A DNA stretch of 64,000 nucleotides from Syngnathus acus (Eukaryota; Chordata; Actinopteri; Syngnathiformes; Syngnathidae), in contig NC_051095.1 in the NCBI RefSeq assembly GCF_901709675.1, positions 8,023,956-8,087,955 of the forward strand, read 5' to 3'. Below the pieces are notes generated by a model. The model was not told where the DNA came from. It did no database searches and saw nothing but the letters and a program-made list of their open reading frames with translations. This document shows, one piece after another, positions 37,721 to 50,685 of the stretch. The first letter of the stretch is position 1, and every line of letters begins with the position of its first letter. The translations under genes were made by a program, and so were the position numbers.

Positions 37721-38759
37721 AGTTTTTAGGAATTTTAAATGAGTGTCCATTGTCACAAATAAACAGATTTCCAACTGCCAACCTGAAAATCCTCATCTTG
37801 ATGCAAGTATACACAAAAGCTCATAATAAAAAAGAAAAATGCACTCATCTTTCCTTTCAGTGCGGCCCTAATATCAAAATCAACACACTTAAAAATACTT
37901 TTTACTATTTTTTTTTTCCATTTTGTGCTATCCCATGTCGTAATATAATTCCGAAATCTAGTATTGAATACAAAAGCAGCAGCTCATCTTGAGACATTAC
38001 ATAAGAGCCGTTAGCAGGGACTCTAATACGAGTTTAACAGAGTGAAATGCTACTACGCAGCCACTTTGTTTTCATTCTTGCGATGCTTCAATTATGCATG
38101 AAAGCTGCCTTGTCTGTTAGCTACATTAAACATGGCGTGCTTCATGAATTAGCCATGAAGGAAGCTGATGTAAAATGTGATAGAAGACGCGACACCGCCA
38201 ATTGGCGCAAACGTCAATGGAAGGAAAGTCGACCTTTTCGGTGTGTTAAAGGAGGCCGTTTTACAATACGTCAAGCGATATTTCCAGCAGTAAAATAACA
38301 CAGGATAAAGTTTATGAGGTCTACGAGGAGCCGTGTTTCATTTCCACAGTTATGAAGTGCGCAACTTTTACCCAGTTGGCCGTTTGCATTTGAAATAGGG
38401 GAAGGGGCGCTGGGGCAATTGCGGCCTCCGAATTAGCTTGTCTTGGGGGTGATTTCTCTGTTTTACCTCAATAAGGTGAAATCTGGGGCACGCACACACT
38501 CTTGCGCTTGTCGGAATCAGTGGAGTGTAAAATTGCAACACCAGACAGCCGGGATAATAGCTCCGAAGGGGGCTGATGTCCCCGCTACATTCAGAGGACA
38601 TTTTTGTAATGACTGTATTAAAAAGAAGAAAATTATAAATTTCTCTTGTCTGTTTTGTCAATGCGACACTTTCTATTCTGCAGTACAGGTGTATTTTCAA
38701 GGGAGAATTTTAAGACAGAAAACAAGGGGGCTCTTGGTTTTGGTGTGCGTGTGTGTGTT

Positions 38760-38792
38760 GGGGGGGGGGGGGGGGGTCGGGGGGACGGGGGG
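38760..38792. repeat. G-rich quadruplex-prone tract
   Basis: Seventeen G followed by TC, six G, AC and six G. Preceded by a GT run. Confidence 0.8.
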
Positions 38793-41780
38793 TGCTCACA
38801 GCTTGAACAAAACTCACCGCAAAGCTGATAACTGAAGCACACACGAACACAAACGCACACTTATACACTTAAATTACATGGAGATTACCAAGGTCTGGTT
38901 CTGGACCCAAATTTAAGTGATAATACATCTGCTTTTAGATCAAAGCCCCTCCCTCAAATCTCAGAAACTCACCAGTTAACACTCCCATACTGGCACGAAA
39001 ATCTAATCTTGACTCTGGCTGGGTCAAACTTCTCCAGACGTTTCAAGTCAAACATTCTCCTCAAATGATGATTTTTTTTTTTTTCCCCCAATCGTCAGCA
39101 CGGATAGAACGAGCTGTCAAGAAAACAATGCAGAACTTGACATTGTAATTTTTTGGAGAGAACAAAAACAAAAGCATGCCAACTATGGAGTTAATCGACC
39201 GCTCGATGTAAAGTCGTTAATTTTTTTTAAAACCCGTGTTATCGCAGAGCTGTAAAAACATGTCAGCAATAATACGGGCTTGTTCTCAGTCATAGGACCT
39301 CATAAAATCTGTCTAAATAAGTATGTTTTCATGCCCCTGGCAAGCCTATAAACTAAAGCCCAACCTCTTTATTAGGAACATTTTGTGTTTTTGGATTGTT
39401 TTGATGTGTTCTCACAGCAGACGGACTATTGGCTAAGCATTGGAAAGAGCAGACAGACAGACAGTCCAAGCCGGTTTAGCCTTGTTTAAAATTATTAATC
39501 CACTTCTAATTCCAGATGGCCCCCTGACGGCATAGGCCCCTATCAACAAAATCAGCGCCTCCATTGTGAAGCCTGGCAGAAGGGGGACTGGGTGTATTTT
39601 TTCTGCTCCAATCAGTTTCTAGAGGTTGGGCGATTAAAAAAAAAAAAAAAGACCCCCCCCTTTTACTCGCACAGCAGGGGGGATAACGGAATCATTAATT
39701 CCCCATTAATTTTGAAAAAAAAATCTAAATGTCGACCCGATGTAGTGCTTTAGACTTAAGAGAAAGAGAGGAGCGACAAGTGCTTTGGATTGTTAGAAGT
39801 ATGTCAAAGTGCAACAATGACTGACAAAAACAAGACTAAAATGTGAAATAATGGTTCAGACTTGACATTGGACCCAATTATTTAAAGATGGGGGGGTCAG
39901 GGGAGGGGCAATCCTGAAGATACGTACATATGGTGACAGCATCTGTAGTATACTGTGTCCACACTTTATTTGGCATCAAATAAATATAATCCAAGCCATT
40001 CCCATGCAGTTCTGCTATATAAATAACACCATTTCAAAACAAAGTCATATCTCAATCCAGAGCAAAATTTGGCAGAATCCTGGATTCCAAAATGTCTCCC
40101 GGTCTGCATAAAAATGAAACGCCACACCCCTCAATCAGTGCCTTGATGGTGCCTTTTGCATAGGAGTGAAGCTCTGTTGAAGATGAAGAGAATTAAGAGT
40201 AAGACATGACGTCATGGCAACGAGTGTAAAGTTTTCAGGTTGTAGCGGTAATGTTTGATTGACAGTTAGCAGGTGAGTGGGGCCTGGTTTCAATAAATTC
40301 TAGATTTTGACGCATACTTGCTCATTTATTAAATACTTTATACTTGGCTGACTTCTTCTTCTGTCCAATTAACAAGCTATTAATTTTCACTCAACATAGA
40401 CATTAAGCAACAAAACTAATCTTGGCGGAGATTGCTGATGAAACAATCTGAATTCAAAGCTAACTTGACTTTTGAAACCAATCATAATTAGACCATCATT
40501 TTATTTTATTTTTTTAATTAACCAGCTTTGAGCCCACTTGCTGCTCTTGTTCTATGAGGGCTTCAAAGTACACAAGATGATGAACACAAGGATCTTCTAG
40601 GCTGCTAACCTCGCAGGTAGCCGGGCGGAAGCACTGAGGGAAGGGTTGGGAAGGGGAGGGGGGGCTGGAGGGGTGATGTCAACCCTCCAAACGGGACAAA
40701 GAGGTGGTTCTGCTCCACCTCTCCCAATGTAAACATCATACCAGCAGCAGTAACATGAGCACCTCGTGAGGACATGGTGGACAGTGCAAACCCCTATCAT
40801 CATCTCTTTCATGGATATACATATGTAGCACACACACACACACGACCACACACACACAAAAACAGGAGGCCATTATAGCTGTCGGCACTCCGAGTGACGG
40901 CCTTTCACGGCGTTGCGTCTTCAAGCCAAGTGTATTTATCATGTATGCACCCGACCATTAGGAAATGTCACAATAACACACGGAGGCTTGATATTCAGGA
41001 AAGGATGTCCAATTAGAAATGATCAATGGCTTTGAAGTAAAAAGCATTTCAGGGAGAGAAAAAAAATATTCAATGCTTTTTAATTTTTTCACCATTGATT
41101 TTCTCTCTACTATTTCCGCTCTCTCGCTGTCTCTGAGCGCTCAGAGATTGATGGTACCACAAGATTGTTGTGGGGGACAGGGGGGGGGGTTGCTAATTAA
41201 TTAATTCTTTATTTATTTTAAAAGTTTCCCCCCCGGGTGGCAACGTGCCCCGTGAATATTACAGCAGACGGAAAATTACAGAGTGGTAGACAGTGAGTGA
41301 CACGTGAACGGAGGCAGAGTGGGAAGGACCGTGGCGGAGGGTGGGGGGGGGCAAAGTCAGCGGGCACGGGGGTGTTGGGCGTGCCAGCTAAACATGCCCA
41401 TGCCCCCTTTTAAAGCCATGGCAACATCGCCCACCCCCGCCACATTCCATTTGAACAAAACCAGCATATTAATAATGCACTCATATGTGTGTGTGATGGG
41501 GGATGTGTGTGACTAGTGGTTGGGGGGGGTGCCGATATTGCTCCATTCAAAGTTCCAATTTTCCCCGAAACAATCCTTAAAATGGCGACAAATGACAGCC
41601 AATCTATCCCAGCGAGGGGGCCGAGTGTCCACCTCAATGGATGTAAACTGCAAAAATATCTTTCCTACACAACAAGCTTTTGTCAAAAATGATGCATGCC
41701 CCCCCTACTACATCCCCCCCCGCCCACTGCCTCCCGTCTCCCAAAACCAATAAGTAGGGCATGCAGAGAGTAGGCCACTA
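38793..41780. other. gene-free stretch with enhancer-like blocks
   Basis: Unique mixed-composition blocks stand out at about 39400-39640 (GTTTAGCCTTGTTTAAAATT, ATTAATCCACTTCTAATTCC) and 40130-40290. The rest is AT-rich with homopolymers (39636-39660 A/C run), a CA tract at 40831-40858 and a G-run near 41180-41189. No gene is supported. Confidence 0.33.
40207..40222. promoter_or_regulatory. composite CRE and RFX half-site
   Basis: ATGACGTCATGGCAAC fuses a full palindromic CRE (TGACGTCA, 40208-40215) with a right-hand X-box half (ATGGCAAC). The surrounding block is unique and non-repetitive. Binding inferred. Confidence 0.4.
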
Positions 41781-41789
41781 AAGACCGGG

Positions 41790-42130
41790 TCATTATTGAT
41801 TTGACAAGTGAGTGAATAATTCATCTCTGGCGGAAGGCATCAGCTGGGGCCGAGCTTGACCGCCCAACTACAGGAGTCCAAATTTGACATTCGCTTATCA
41901 TCTGTTATGTCGTCCAAGGTCCCAATGCTCCACCTCGGCGTCGTTTTATGGGAACCCCTCTCAGCGCTCCCAAATGGTTAGCTTTTTTTTTTTTTAGCCC
42001 CAACCACCACACCCCCCTCCCACCCTTCCAGATTTTGTATGATTTGCTCAGCCAAGTGCTGCTTAATTTACGATCATTTCCAGCTTCCCTGAAGCACTTG
42101 GCCAGCAGGACACAAGGACAGCTTTATGCA
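41790..42130. promoter_or_regulatory. candidate conserved noncoding element
   Basis: Unique sequence with GGTCATTATTGATTTGACAA (41788-41807), GAATAATTCATC and TTAATTTACGATCATTTCC (42062-42080), split by a homopolymer and C-rich patch at 41979-42030. No coding frame. Confidence 0.3.
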
Positions 42131-42544
42131 CGGGTGTAATTCACACACTCATTGGCGCTGGCCCCAGCAACTGCCTCCCTGCACGGGAATACTGATTTAC
42201 ACGCCGCCACCGTGGCCGCCAGAAGAAGGAAGATGTCAGAAAACAGACACTTTTCACAAGACGAGTCGTAATATGCAATTACCGAGTCTGTTTACTCAGT
42301 CGCGTTCAGGATATCTGACAAGGGAGCGACCGAAAAGTTTGAGAGTTTCGGAATGCTCAAATGAAAATGCTGTCGTGAGCATGCCAGGCCAGTAGTTGGC
42401 GGTAAAATTAATGAGATGCTAGTATGGAATATGGGGCTCTTCAAATCAGACTACGTGGTACGGGTTATTTATAATAAACAAATGAGGGGATACATTTGAT
42501 TGATTTGATTAGAAGGTAACATTTTATAGAATTGTGTCATATTG

Positions 42545-42700
42545 TAAAAAGTCCTGATTAATCGGCCAGTCGATTATTGATAATTGATAATCGTAAGGAC
42601 AAATGGTTGCAGTTTGAAGTGATTTCAATTTATTTCGTCGATAAATTTGTCTCAGTAAATGTGAAGCACTGACAGACAAAAGTGAAGCATTCCACATCCA
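42545..42700. repeat. relic AATCGATT-type repeat
   Basis: GATTAATCGGCCAGTCGATT followed by a short palindrome CGATTAT...ATAATCG (42573-42595). Typical of an old fish interspersed repeat; related words at 59.34 kb. Confidence 0.45.
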
Positions 42701-42839
42701 GCTATATCTTTCTTTTTCCAAACCAAAGCTGCACTTGGAGATGATTTGAAAACTAAAGCCACAATACAGCTCGTGCAATAACAACTGGGCAGCCTCAAAC
42801 CTCCTTCCAGCTGCACACAATAAAAGAGGACTCCTGCAA

Positions 42840-43085
42840 TTTATTTTACAATAAGGGGAAGCGAGCGCCTCTCTCGAATGAATCCCTCACCGCGGCGTCG
42901 TGTTTCGCAAGGCCGAGTTACTTTCAATCTGCCCTCGGACTACCTGCTGTGTCGCCAGCAGACGGCTTCTGACTCAGTGTTGAGTGCCCGCCTGCCTGCC
43001 CTCATCGCCGTTTATATTCCACCATGGCGAGAACGGCAGGACGAAGATACGCCGTGAGATTTTCTGACTGTGCTCACCATAACAC
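42840..43085. promoter_or_regulatory. CpG-containing unique block with CTCF-like core
   Basis: A GC-richer block; CCAGCAGACGGC at 42955-42966 differs from the CTCF core by one base. Could be an insulator or enhancer; single-motif evidence is weak. Confidence 0.25.
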
Positions 43086-43244
43086 ACTAACTCACTCAAT
43101 GGATTGCAGTTGGCCGTGATTGATCACAAAGTAAATGTTTGCATCTCTCAAGGTTATGTCGAGATTTGATTGACAGTGTCAGATTTTTATTTAAAGTCGT
43201 GTCGTGAAAATAGTATTGGAGTGATACAGTGGAATAGCAACAGG

Positions 43245-43800
43245 GCTGAAAATTCACGAGTGTTTATTTATATTGCACATTTCATTCACAAGGTAGTGTA
43301 ACTCGATGTGCAGTGACAAAACACTTATTGACAACATTTAAAGGCAAACATATTTAATACATTTTGAGAAACTAAAGAAATTAAGACATTCAAAAGCAAA
43401 GTTAATAAATAAAAGCTAGTTTACTAAACGAACGTCCGTCGCAAGAATGTGGATTTTTAACCTAAGCATTTAGATTGGTAGCTAACTTCACTTCTGTTGG
43501 CAACTTATTCCATTCGCTAAATGCTGCTTTGAAATCTGGACTCCGCTAAATGACCCGAGTCTGATGACCTCAGAACCCTACTGGGTTTATATTCCATGGA
43601 CCATTATGTACCACGCTTGTGCAAACTTTCTAGCTTTCTGAAACAATGACATCATGTTTATTTTGAGACATGATGTTCGCACGAGTTTTGTTAGCATGTA
43701 GCAATGATTGAATCAACGTTTTTAGCCTTTGAATAGCTTTGCTGCTTGATATCTGCAAACTCGTGGTGCTAATATAACTTTTTATCTAGTTGTTTAGTAG
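43245..43800. mobile_element. degenerate fish interspersed repeat
   Basis: TTTATTTATATTGCACATTT with ACAAGGTAGTGTAACTCGAT, then (43495-43600) GGCAACTTATTCCATTCGC and TCTGATGACCTCAGAACCCT, together recall a widespread fish repeat whose consensus I know only loosely. No intact frame; ends not defined. Class (LINE or DNA element) is unresolved. Confidence 0.45.
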
Positions 43801-44030
43801 CAAATGAAATAAAAAAAATGCTTTCCTTATAGTTTTAATACACACAACGGGCTCTAAACATATTTTCTATTAAAGCAGATTCATCTCATTTTATGTTTTC
43901 TTCATTGTAGGGTTAACTCGGAAGCAGCTGTGTGGACGTTTCTTTCGTGCTCGCTTGCTTTCTTCCCACTCTCTACAAGTACATGCTCACACATTTATAC
44001 ACACGCATGCATGCACGCGCTCACACACTA

Positions 44031-44057
44031 CACACACACACACACACACACACACAC
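44031..44057. repeat. (CA)n microsatellite
   Basis: About 13 CA units just upstream of a CpG-rich block. Confidence 0.9.
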
Positions 44058-44099
44058 TGAGCCAGAGGCAACTGCAAGTTTCCATTCATGCTTCTCATT

Positions 44100-44275
44100 A
44101 TCGGGCCATGTCGGCGCTTTACGAGGCCGTGTAAAGCGCTGAATAACTGCACTTTAAAATGCTTCCTGACACTATTGCATGGTCGCGCTGCTGGCGAGGC
44201 CTTTCAGCTCCTCGTCCGGGATCTTAAAACGGTCGACGCCGACAGCCCGCCGCTCGTTAATTTCGCTTAACTGCC
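44100..44275. promoter_or_regulatory. CpG-rich patch with hairpin and posterior-Hox-type site
   Basis: About 17 CpG in 175 bp within AT-rich surroundings. A perfect inverted repeat GCGCTTTAC / GTAAAGCGC (44114-44122, 44131-44139) encloses GAGGCCGT. The left arm plus loop reads TTTACGAG, the site favoured by Abd-B class Hox proteins. No coding evidence. Confidence 0.35.
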
Positions 44276-47200
44276 AGATTAGAAAAATATATTTATTATT
44301 ACGTAGGGTGGAAGGGTCATAAATGGTCAGAGCAAAGGTTGTAAACGATCCAGAGTAGAAGTCGATTAACTACCATCGCTTTACTTTTAAGTGACCTCAA
44401 CAACACACACTTGCACTCCCTTTACAGTTCAATTGAACTAGGTTATGTGGCCACGGTATATTTAAGTACAAACATAAAGGTGTTATGCCTAGAAAAGTTT
44501 GGGTTATCAACAGATCGTAAAATATAACAAAATAAAACTATATCACGCTTCAGTCACATGCAGGTAAAAATGGCATCACAGTGATTAATTCTTGATTTTC
44601 GTCCCCCTGACAGAATTTATTAATTACAAGAGCATGTGGAGTTCTATTTCATGTGTTGATTTCAATTCAATTAGGGAAAAATAAATGTAATATTTCTCCT
44701 AGCCACAATTAAATTCTAATGTTAAAGAGAATACAATTGGTTCAATCAATTTCAATAAGTACTACCAAGTCAAACAACTAGCTTACTGGCATGGGTGATA
44801 TTTCCACTCTGGCATTTGAAAGATATTGAAAAGCAAAGAAAAAGCTACAAATTTTCTGAGAAATATGTACCGTTGTACTACATTTTTAAATCATCTCGAA
44901 AAATGCCATTTTGTGTTTTGTTTTGACGTTAACTACTGTGCCTCTGGAACAATGGAGAAAACTTTATCTATGGTTATCATACCATCTACACTTGCGCCCA
45001 TGCCTACCTGAAACTTTGGCTCAGTACTGGTGTCTCAGTTCTTGTACTATCTGTAAGGATTAGTACCTGGCCGGTAAGTACATGTGCTGGTCGTGACAGT
45101 GAGCCGTGCTCCGACAATGGTGGCAAAACAGTCAAAACAAGGCTCGTTGTGACAGACTGGGCCAAAGTGGCGCTTCAAGAGGTTCTTTTGAGGCGCTCCC
45201 TAATGTGGTTAAGTGATCTCCTCCACAATTGGGACACTCTAAGAGGCCATCCCCGACAAGCGGACCAAAGCAAATTCCCTCCTCTCGCTCTGTCTCTCTC
45301 TCTCGCTTTCTCCGCCCTTGGGGCTGTCACTTTCCATCTCAGGCTCTTGGCTCAGATCCGGCTAAGCGATACCCAAAACACAAGAGACGTCACCCAAGAG
45401 GTGGATCGCCAGACATGTGTGACTTTACTGCCATAAAAAAAAAAAAACTTTAGGTGCATTGTGATGACACAACCTTTAATTAATTACCCCTCCCAGCATC
45501 TAAGTGGCTCCTGGTTTTTTTTCTTATTTGCGATGGGGACGTGATCCGACACGGTGACCAAACGTCAGACGGGGGTCGACATGAAAAGCCTGTGACTTTG
45601 CGGAGGGAATCTGCGTGAATAAAGCAGCGGGGGCCCAAGGTTGAGAACATGCCAGACAGTGCCCATACATAACACCAAAGCAGCGGCAGAGCCCAGTTGG
45701 CCGCGGGACAATTTGGCCGGCAGCACCAGCAGACTTAGCACTCACTCATTTACTTGGGGGGGTAAAAAAGCCTCAAACTGCTTTTCTCTTGGTGGCACTC
45801 CCTGAGAAAAAAAAAAGTGTTGGCAAATTGATGGCCAACTTTACTATTGCACGATAAGAAAGCTTGATTCAAATAAATGGTGGCCATCAAAAGGAAAGTT
45901 TAGCACTAACGGGCTGAAAAGCCTCCATCCAGAGTGGCATTGGGCTCATCTCGAATGAAAAGAGGTGGTGGCGGTGTGGAAGGGTGGGGGCGTCTTTTCT
46001 TCTTTTCTCTCTTCAATTCGAACTCTTCCTCCTTTCTCTCTTCTTCTTGTCTGTTGAAACATGTGGTCAGCTGTTATGCTTCCATGTGGTCAGATGATCA
46101 AAGCCGGAGGAGGGGGCAGTGGATTGGGGGGGTAGCAGCAGTAATTGTCCCCCTGCCGAAGCCTTGCCCCGGCCCGGGATCAGGATCCCAGCAGGTGGGG
46201 CTGGGTTTGGGCAACGGGAGGGGGTGGGGTTATCCATGAGAACGGAGGGAGGGGAGGGTGGAGGAACGCAAGAGGCCCAGCCTGGCAGAAATAAAGACTT
46301 CCTAAGGCCTGCCCGCTGACAACAGAGCCCCAAAGGGAGAGTGAAAAATGAAGCCTACACACACACAAACACATACAAATACACACACACACACACACAT
46401 GCTAAGGGGGTCTCACTCAGGGAAAGGGGGCCGCCATTCGGGCGAACATTAGGCAAGATGGAAAAGCATAAGAGAATAGGATTATAATATTTGCTCAGCG
46501 CAAAGAGAAACAATTGTGCGCCCATTTCACAGTATCTTTACAATTGAGCCTGTGTCGAATCCGAGAGGGGATTTTTCTTCTTTTATTTGGGGGGGGTTAC
46601 AGGGGGGTCGTTTCATGAAAAATAGATGCTGTTTGCTTCACCTGCTAACCTCAACTTCTCTGATCTAGCATGGGCAGAAATAAACTTCCTTGTTTAACAT
46701 TAACCCACAGATGTGAGGAGAACACTCGAAGCGGCCGACGTAGCATACACAAACAACAAGGAAGACGCACCGAGGTAGGTGGGGGGGGGTTCTTGCGCAT
46801 ACCTCAGCCACTCAGTGTTTACCTGAGAGCCCGAGGGAGCCGTGAAAGCTCACAGGTTGGACTACTTTGCATGTATGTGGGAGCACGCAAAACACTCTTC
46901 ACCGCTGTCCGTCATCTCGATTGCTCAGCAGGACTCCTCAGCCCTGCAACACCCCTCACCCCCAGCCCAACACCCCCATCTTTCTACATACATCCTCGAC
47001 CAGATGGCTTTTTTTTTTTTTTTTTGTAACTGTCTGTTTCTCTCTTCTTGCACCTCTGGTCTCCCTAACTAAATCCCTGCGATAGCTTGGTGGAGCCGAG
47101 TGTTTTTTTGTTTTGGGTTTTTTTTGAGGGGGGAGTAAGCTGGACAAATGGCTGGAGGTAGCAGAGCAAATAAAATGGATTAAGACAAGGCTTTTCACAG

Positions 47201-47520
47201 ATACTTCAAAACTATTTTGGCGACGAGCGACGCACCCCCTTGCCCAGAAGATGCCGACCTTTATAGAAGAATAAACACCAGGCACGAGAGAAATATTCTG
47301 CTGGGTTTTGCTAGCAAACAGTGTTGTGGCCTCCTGTGTGTATTGCACATAGAATAATATAATTCATTTTTGTTTTTGAGTAAAATATGCCCACTTATAT
47401 ATTCGAAAATCCAATTAGATTTAGTAGGAGAAAATAAATCATACGAAAAAGAAAAATCAAATGTCACCTCTTGGCTCCATCCAGCCAAAGGTTAAATTCT
47501 TGACTCCCCGCTGTCTGCCG
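44276..47520. other. gene-free stretch
   Basis: AT-rich to 45100, then mixed. GC-rich, G-run-bearing unique sequence lies at 45950-46320. CA tract at 46358-46399; poly-T at 47008-47025. ORFs of up to 130 codons (for example 46956-47348 minus, 46670-47029 plus) contain homopolymer-encoded runs and no domain, so none is called. Confidence 0.35.
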
Positions 47521-47526
47521 TCATTA

Positions 47527-47541
47527 GGTTGCCTAGCAACC
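47527..47541. promoter_or_regulatory. perfect RFX X-box
   Basis: GGTTGCCTAGCAACC is a full inverted repeat matching the X-box consensus, in a unique block followed by AGCTATAATTAGCTTGG. Confidence 0.55.
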
Positions 47542-49587
47542 TGCTGCAAGCTATAATTAGCTTGGCAAAATCAAGATTTCCATTTTGTTAACACAAAAAA
47601 CACTTTTCTGAAAAGTGTCACATGTTCTTTGAAAGAGACTCCAAAAGGCGTATTGAAATACGGAAGCTTTTGGCACTTTTACTGTCATCGCTGAGTGAAA
47701 TGTGCAGCTGTTATAACATATTTTAAGTAATAAAAATCCCAAGATGGCAGGGCAGCATATCAACCTGTGAGCATCCTTCAAATATTATTAGCATGGTTGA
47801 TGCCAACTTTTTTTTTTTTTTTTTTAAAAGCTTGCTTTTTTTTCGCTTCTACGTTTACATCATCATTGCAGGGATGAGATTCCCGAAAGGAGTAATAAAT
47901 AATTTATTTCTGCTGAAAAGTATGACATCCGTCCACCCACTCTATCATAAAGTCACAGGTCAGTGGGCGCATGAGGGAAATGACATGTAACAATTCTAAC
48001 TGGACTGACAAAATCTCTCTCAATGCAAATATGATTTTGACTGCCAAACCGAGCCCATAACCTTCCCCTCGACTCACTTGAATGTTTCTCGCCATGTTAC
48101 TCTCCACCCACATGCCACCTTAAAGCTAAATTGATTTTTGATTCAGAAAACATAACACTTTTAGTTTTTGCTCACAGTTTTCATGACCTGAACTCCGGGA
48201 TTGAAAGATAAGTAAACAAAAAGCCTATTTAAAAACAAAAAAAAAGGGTGTTGGCTTAATTTGATGCTTCAAGACGGATCAAAAAAGTTACAAACGTCGA
48301 GAGAAAATTGTACCTTCTTTCTTTCACACGGTCAGCAAACACCTGTTTTTTTTTTACCATGTGAATGAGTCCAAACATGCAACAAAACATGTTTACGCGA
48401 GTAGCAACTAGCATGAATCATACATTAGCGGATTTGCCTGCTTTGCCGAATTGGAAAGCCAACTTCGGGAAAAGAAGTGATGACAATTCTGACTCAAAAG
48501 TAGAAATTTCAACATTCTTGTGTTACTTGAACGCATGAGTAGTATCAATGAGGTTTTTGTCGACTTATGTAGAGGTGACGTGACTCAACTGTAGCATTTG
48601 GAAAGCGCTGTTTTACGATTATATTGCCTGCACAAGGAACCGTAGTATAGCTTATTTAATCTTCCTCCTTGATGGGTCCACATCTCACCTCCAAAATGTA
48701 GAGCAGTAGAAACAAAAAGTCTTTTGATCATAGCAGAATGCAAACATGCTTACGCGCACAAGCATGACACTCACTGAAAGCGCAATGAAAAGAAAAAACA
48801 CGGGAGAAAAAAAAAAAAGTCAACAGCTCTCCTGAGTCTTTCAAAGGCTGTGAAGGATTTTAGGAAATCACACGCGTACTACTTGCATTGTGGATGTGTG
48901 GAAAGTGTTTTCGGCAGCTCTTGAACCCTTAGAGGGGTTTAACAAAGATGAGTAAGATTCTTTAAGCTTCCAGCATGCTTGATGTTTGGGTGCATTTCTG
49001 CTCGCTGTCTGTCACTCACTGCACAGGCAGAGGTGTACCATCAAGTGCTTAGAACTTTGTGGAAAACCCACAACAAGAGTGACAATAACAAGGTCTCAAA
49101 TAGTGTCTGCTGCCTGTTGCTAGGGAAAACACACTTTCTATCTCCAGGGTATGCGAGACTTAGAAAGGTCAACCAATTAGGCACGTCATCACTTTTAGTC
49201 CAATCATTTGAGTTTTAATATCTTTGGATACAGAATCCTAATATTTATTTATTTATTTTTATTTCCAAATAAATACCATGATGCCATATCTAGACTAAAG
49301 GGTTTCATGCTCCAAGCAGATCAGGAGAAACTTAGCGATTATATTATATACATTATATTTGCATGGCCTTAGCTTTTGTGTTTGTTTTTAGCGCCTAGAA
49401 CCTTTCCGAACCACCCCCTTCATTCGCACACAGGCGGGTATCACACATCACTAACAGTCCCCTTTTGGTCCCCCATTAATTGCCCAATGATTATCTTAAC
49501 ACGAAGACGGTCGCACGTCTGTTACGGGTGACGCCGCAAAGCAGACAAACTGGCCGCTCGGAAAGAAGTTTGCTTCACTTCGGTGTC
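47542..49587. other. gene-free stretch
   Basis: AT-rich intergenic DNA with poly-T (47810-47825) and an octamer ATGCAAAT at about 48023-48030. A half X-box GTTGCTAGG lies near 49116. Nothing with defined ends. Confidence 0.35.
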
Positions 49588-49772
49588 CTGATGGAGGAGT
49601 GGTCAGAAGACAAAGGCGGGGGCAAAGGGGAGTGTGACACCACTGTCTGTTGACTCTTTGGAGTATTTAATTAGCTGTAATCCAATTGAGGCACACGGCT
49701 TTCAGTTAAGAGAGGTGCAAAGGTTTGAAATAAACAGCTTATGATGCTATTAAAGCCCGTACATATAGTCAA
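49588..49772. promoter_or_regulatory. duplicated putative enhancer, copy A
   Basis: About 185 bp that aligns over its full length with 50686-50874 at roughly 80 percent identity (by eye). The best-kept core (49661-49693) runs GGAGTATTTAATTAGC, then T/C, then GTAATCCAATTGAG, combining an AT homeodomain core (TAATTA) with a TAATCC bicoid/Otx-type site. No coding frame, simple repeat or transposon end is visible. Interpreted as a locally duplicated regulatory element. Confidence 0.6.
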
Positions 49773-50685
49773 CAGCCCGGTAGGACGATAAAGCGCTGAC
49801 CTCACTAATACAAAGAGCATCAGCGTGAAGAAGACAAAGCTGACATTTTACACTGTACATTGAACTGACCTGAACCAAATTATAAAGTACGTCTTGAATA
49901 GGTCAATCAGAAGAAGGCAAGCGGTGGCAGTATTTTGTTAAAATTGTCGGTCGAGCGGAAGCCTCGTATGAGCCGATATGCCTTTTCTGGCTCTTTTGTC
50001 ACCTCCAGTTTGAAATTCTTGATTTTATTTTTAGACAATCAGTGGAATCTTTGATATGTTTGAGTGATCCTGTTTTTGTTAAAAATGGACCACCATGTTA
50101 GGATGATGAGCCATTTCAATTGAAGCATCATCTCGCATTAATGCAGCCGTGAGCCAAAGGTGTCAGCTTGCTCGCTGTCTCAGATGCATCCAGACAAGCA
50201 GACATGGCCATCCTGGTGGGGAGCAAATTCAATTCTATTCAATGAGTGATTTAGCAGCCAGTCAGTCTGAGGGGCACAGTTGGGCAACAGTTGGTTGATG
50301 CAGAAGGCACAGGCTTCGAACTAAATCTCCAAAAAAAAAAATAGAAATTTAAAACAAGGCTGACGACTGCGGCAACACACGCCTGGGTAAACAATTTATG
50401 GAAGCCCGGTAAAACCAGCCCAATGTTTATTGGTGCATACCAACACTTTGAAAAGCTAAAACCTCTGACATGCTTGGAAACAGATGTGCTCACTCAAAGT
50501 TGACCATCTCGGTCAGAACAGACAGTTGCCGGTCGTAACATTTGGTCTACCTGCAAATCAAATGATTTCCAATCATAGATCTGGATCCGTAAGTGTCAAA
50601 AATGAACATTGTCATCTCGGCATCGGATCTCTGGGACTGGTTGTGTCGTGCGAGTGAAGACGTTTCAAGAAAATCAAGCTTTAAC

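Noticed and set aside
38047-38298. 83-codon ORF with a signal-peptide-like start and basic tail
   Set aside because: Hydrophobic start and basic residues could be chance; no cysteine pattern, homologue or gene context recognised.
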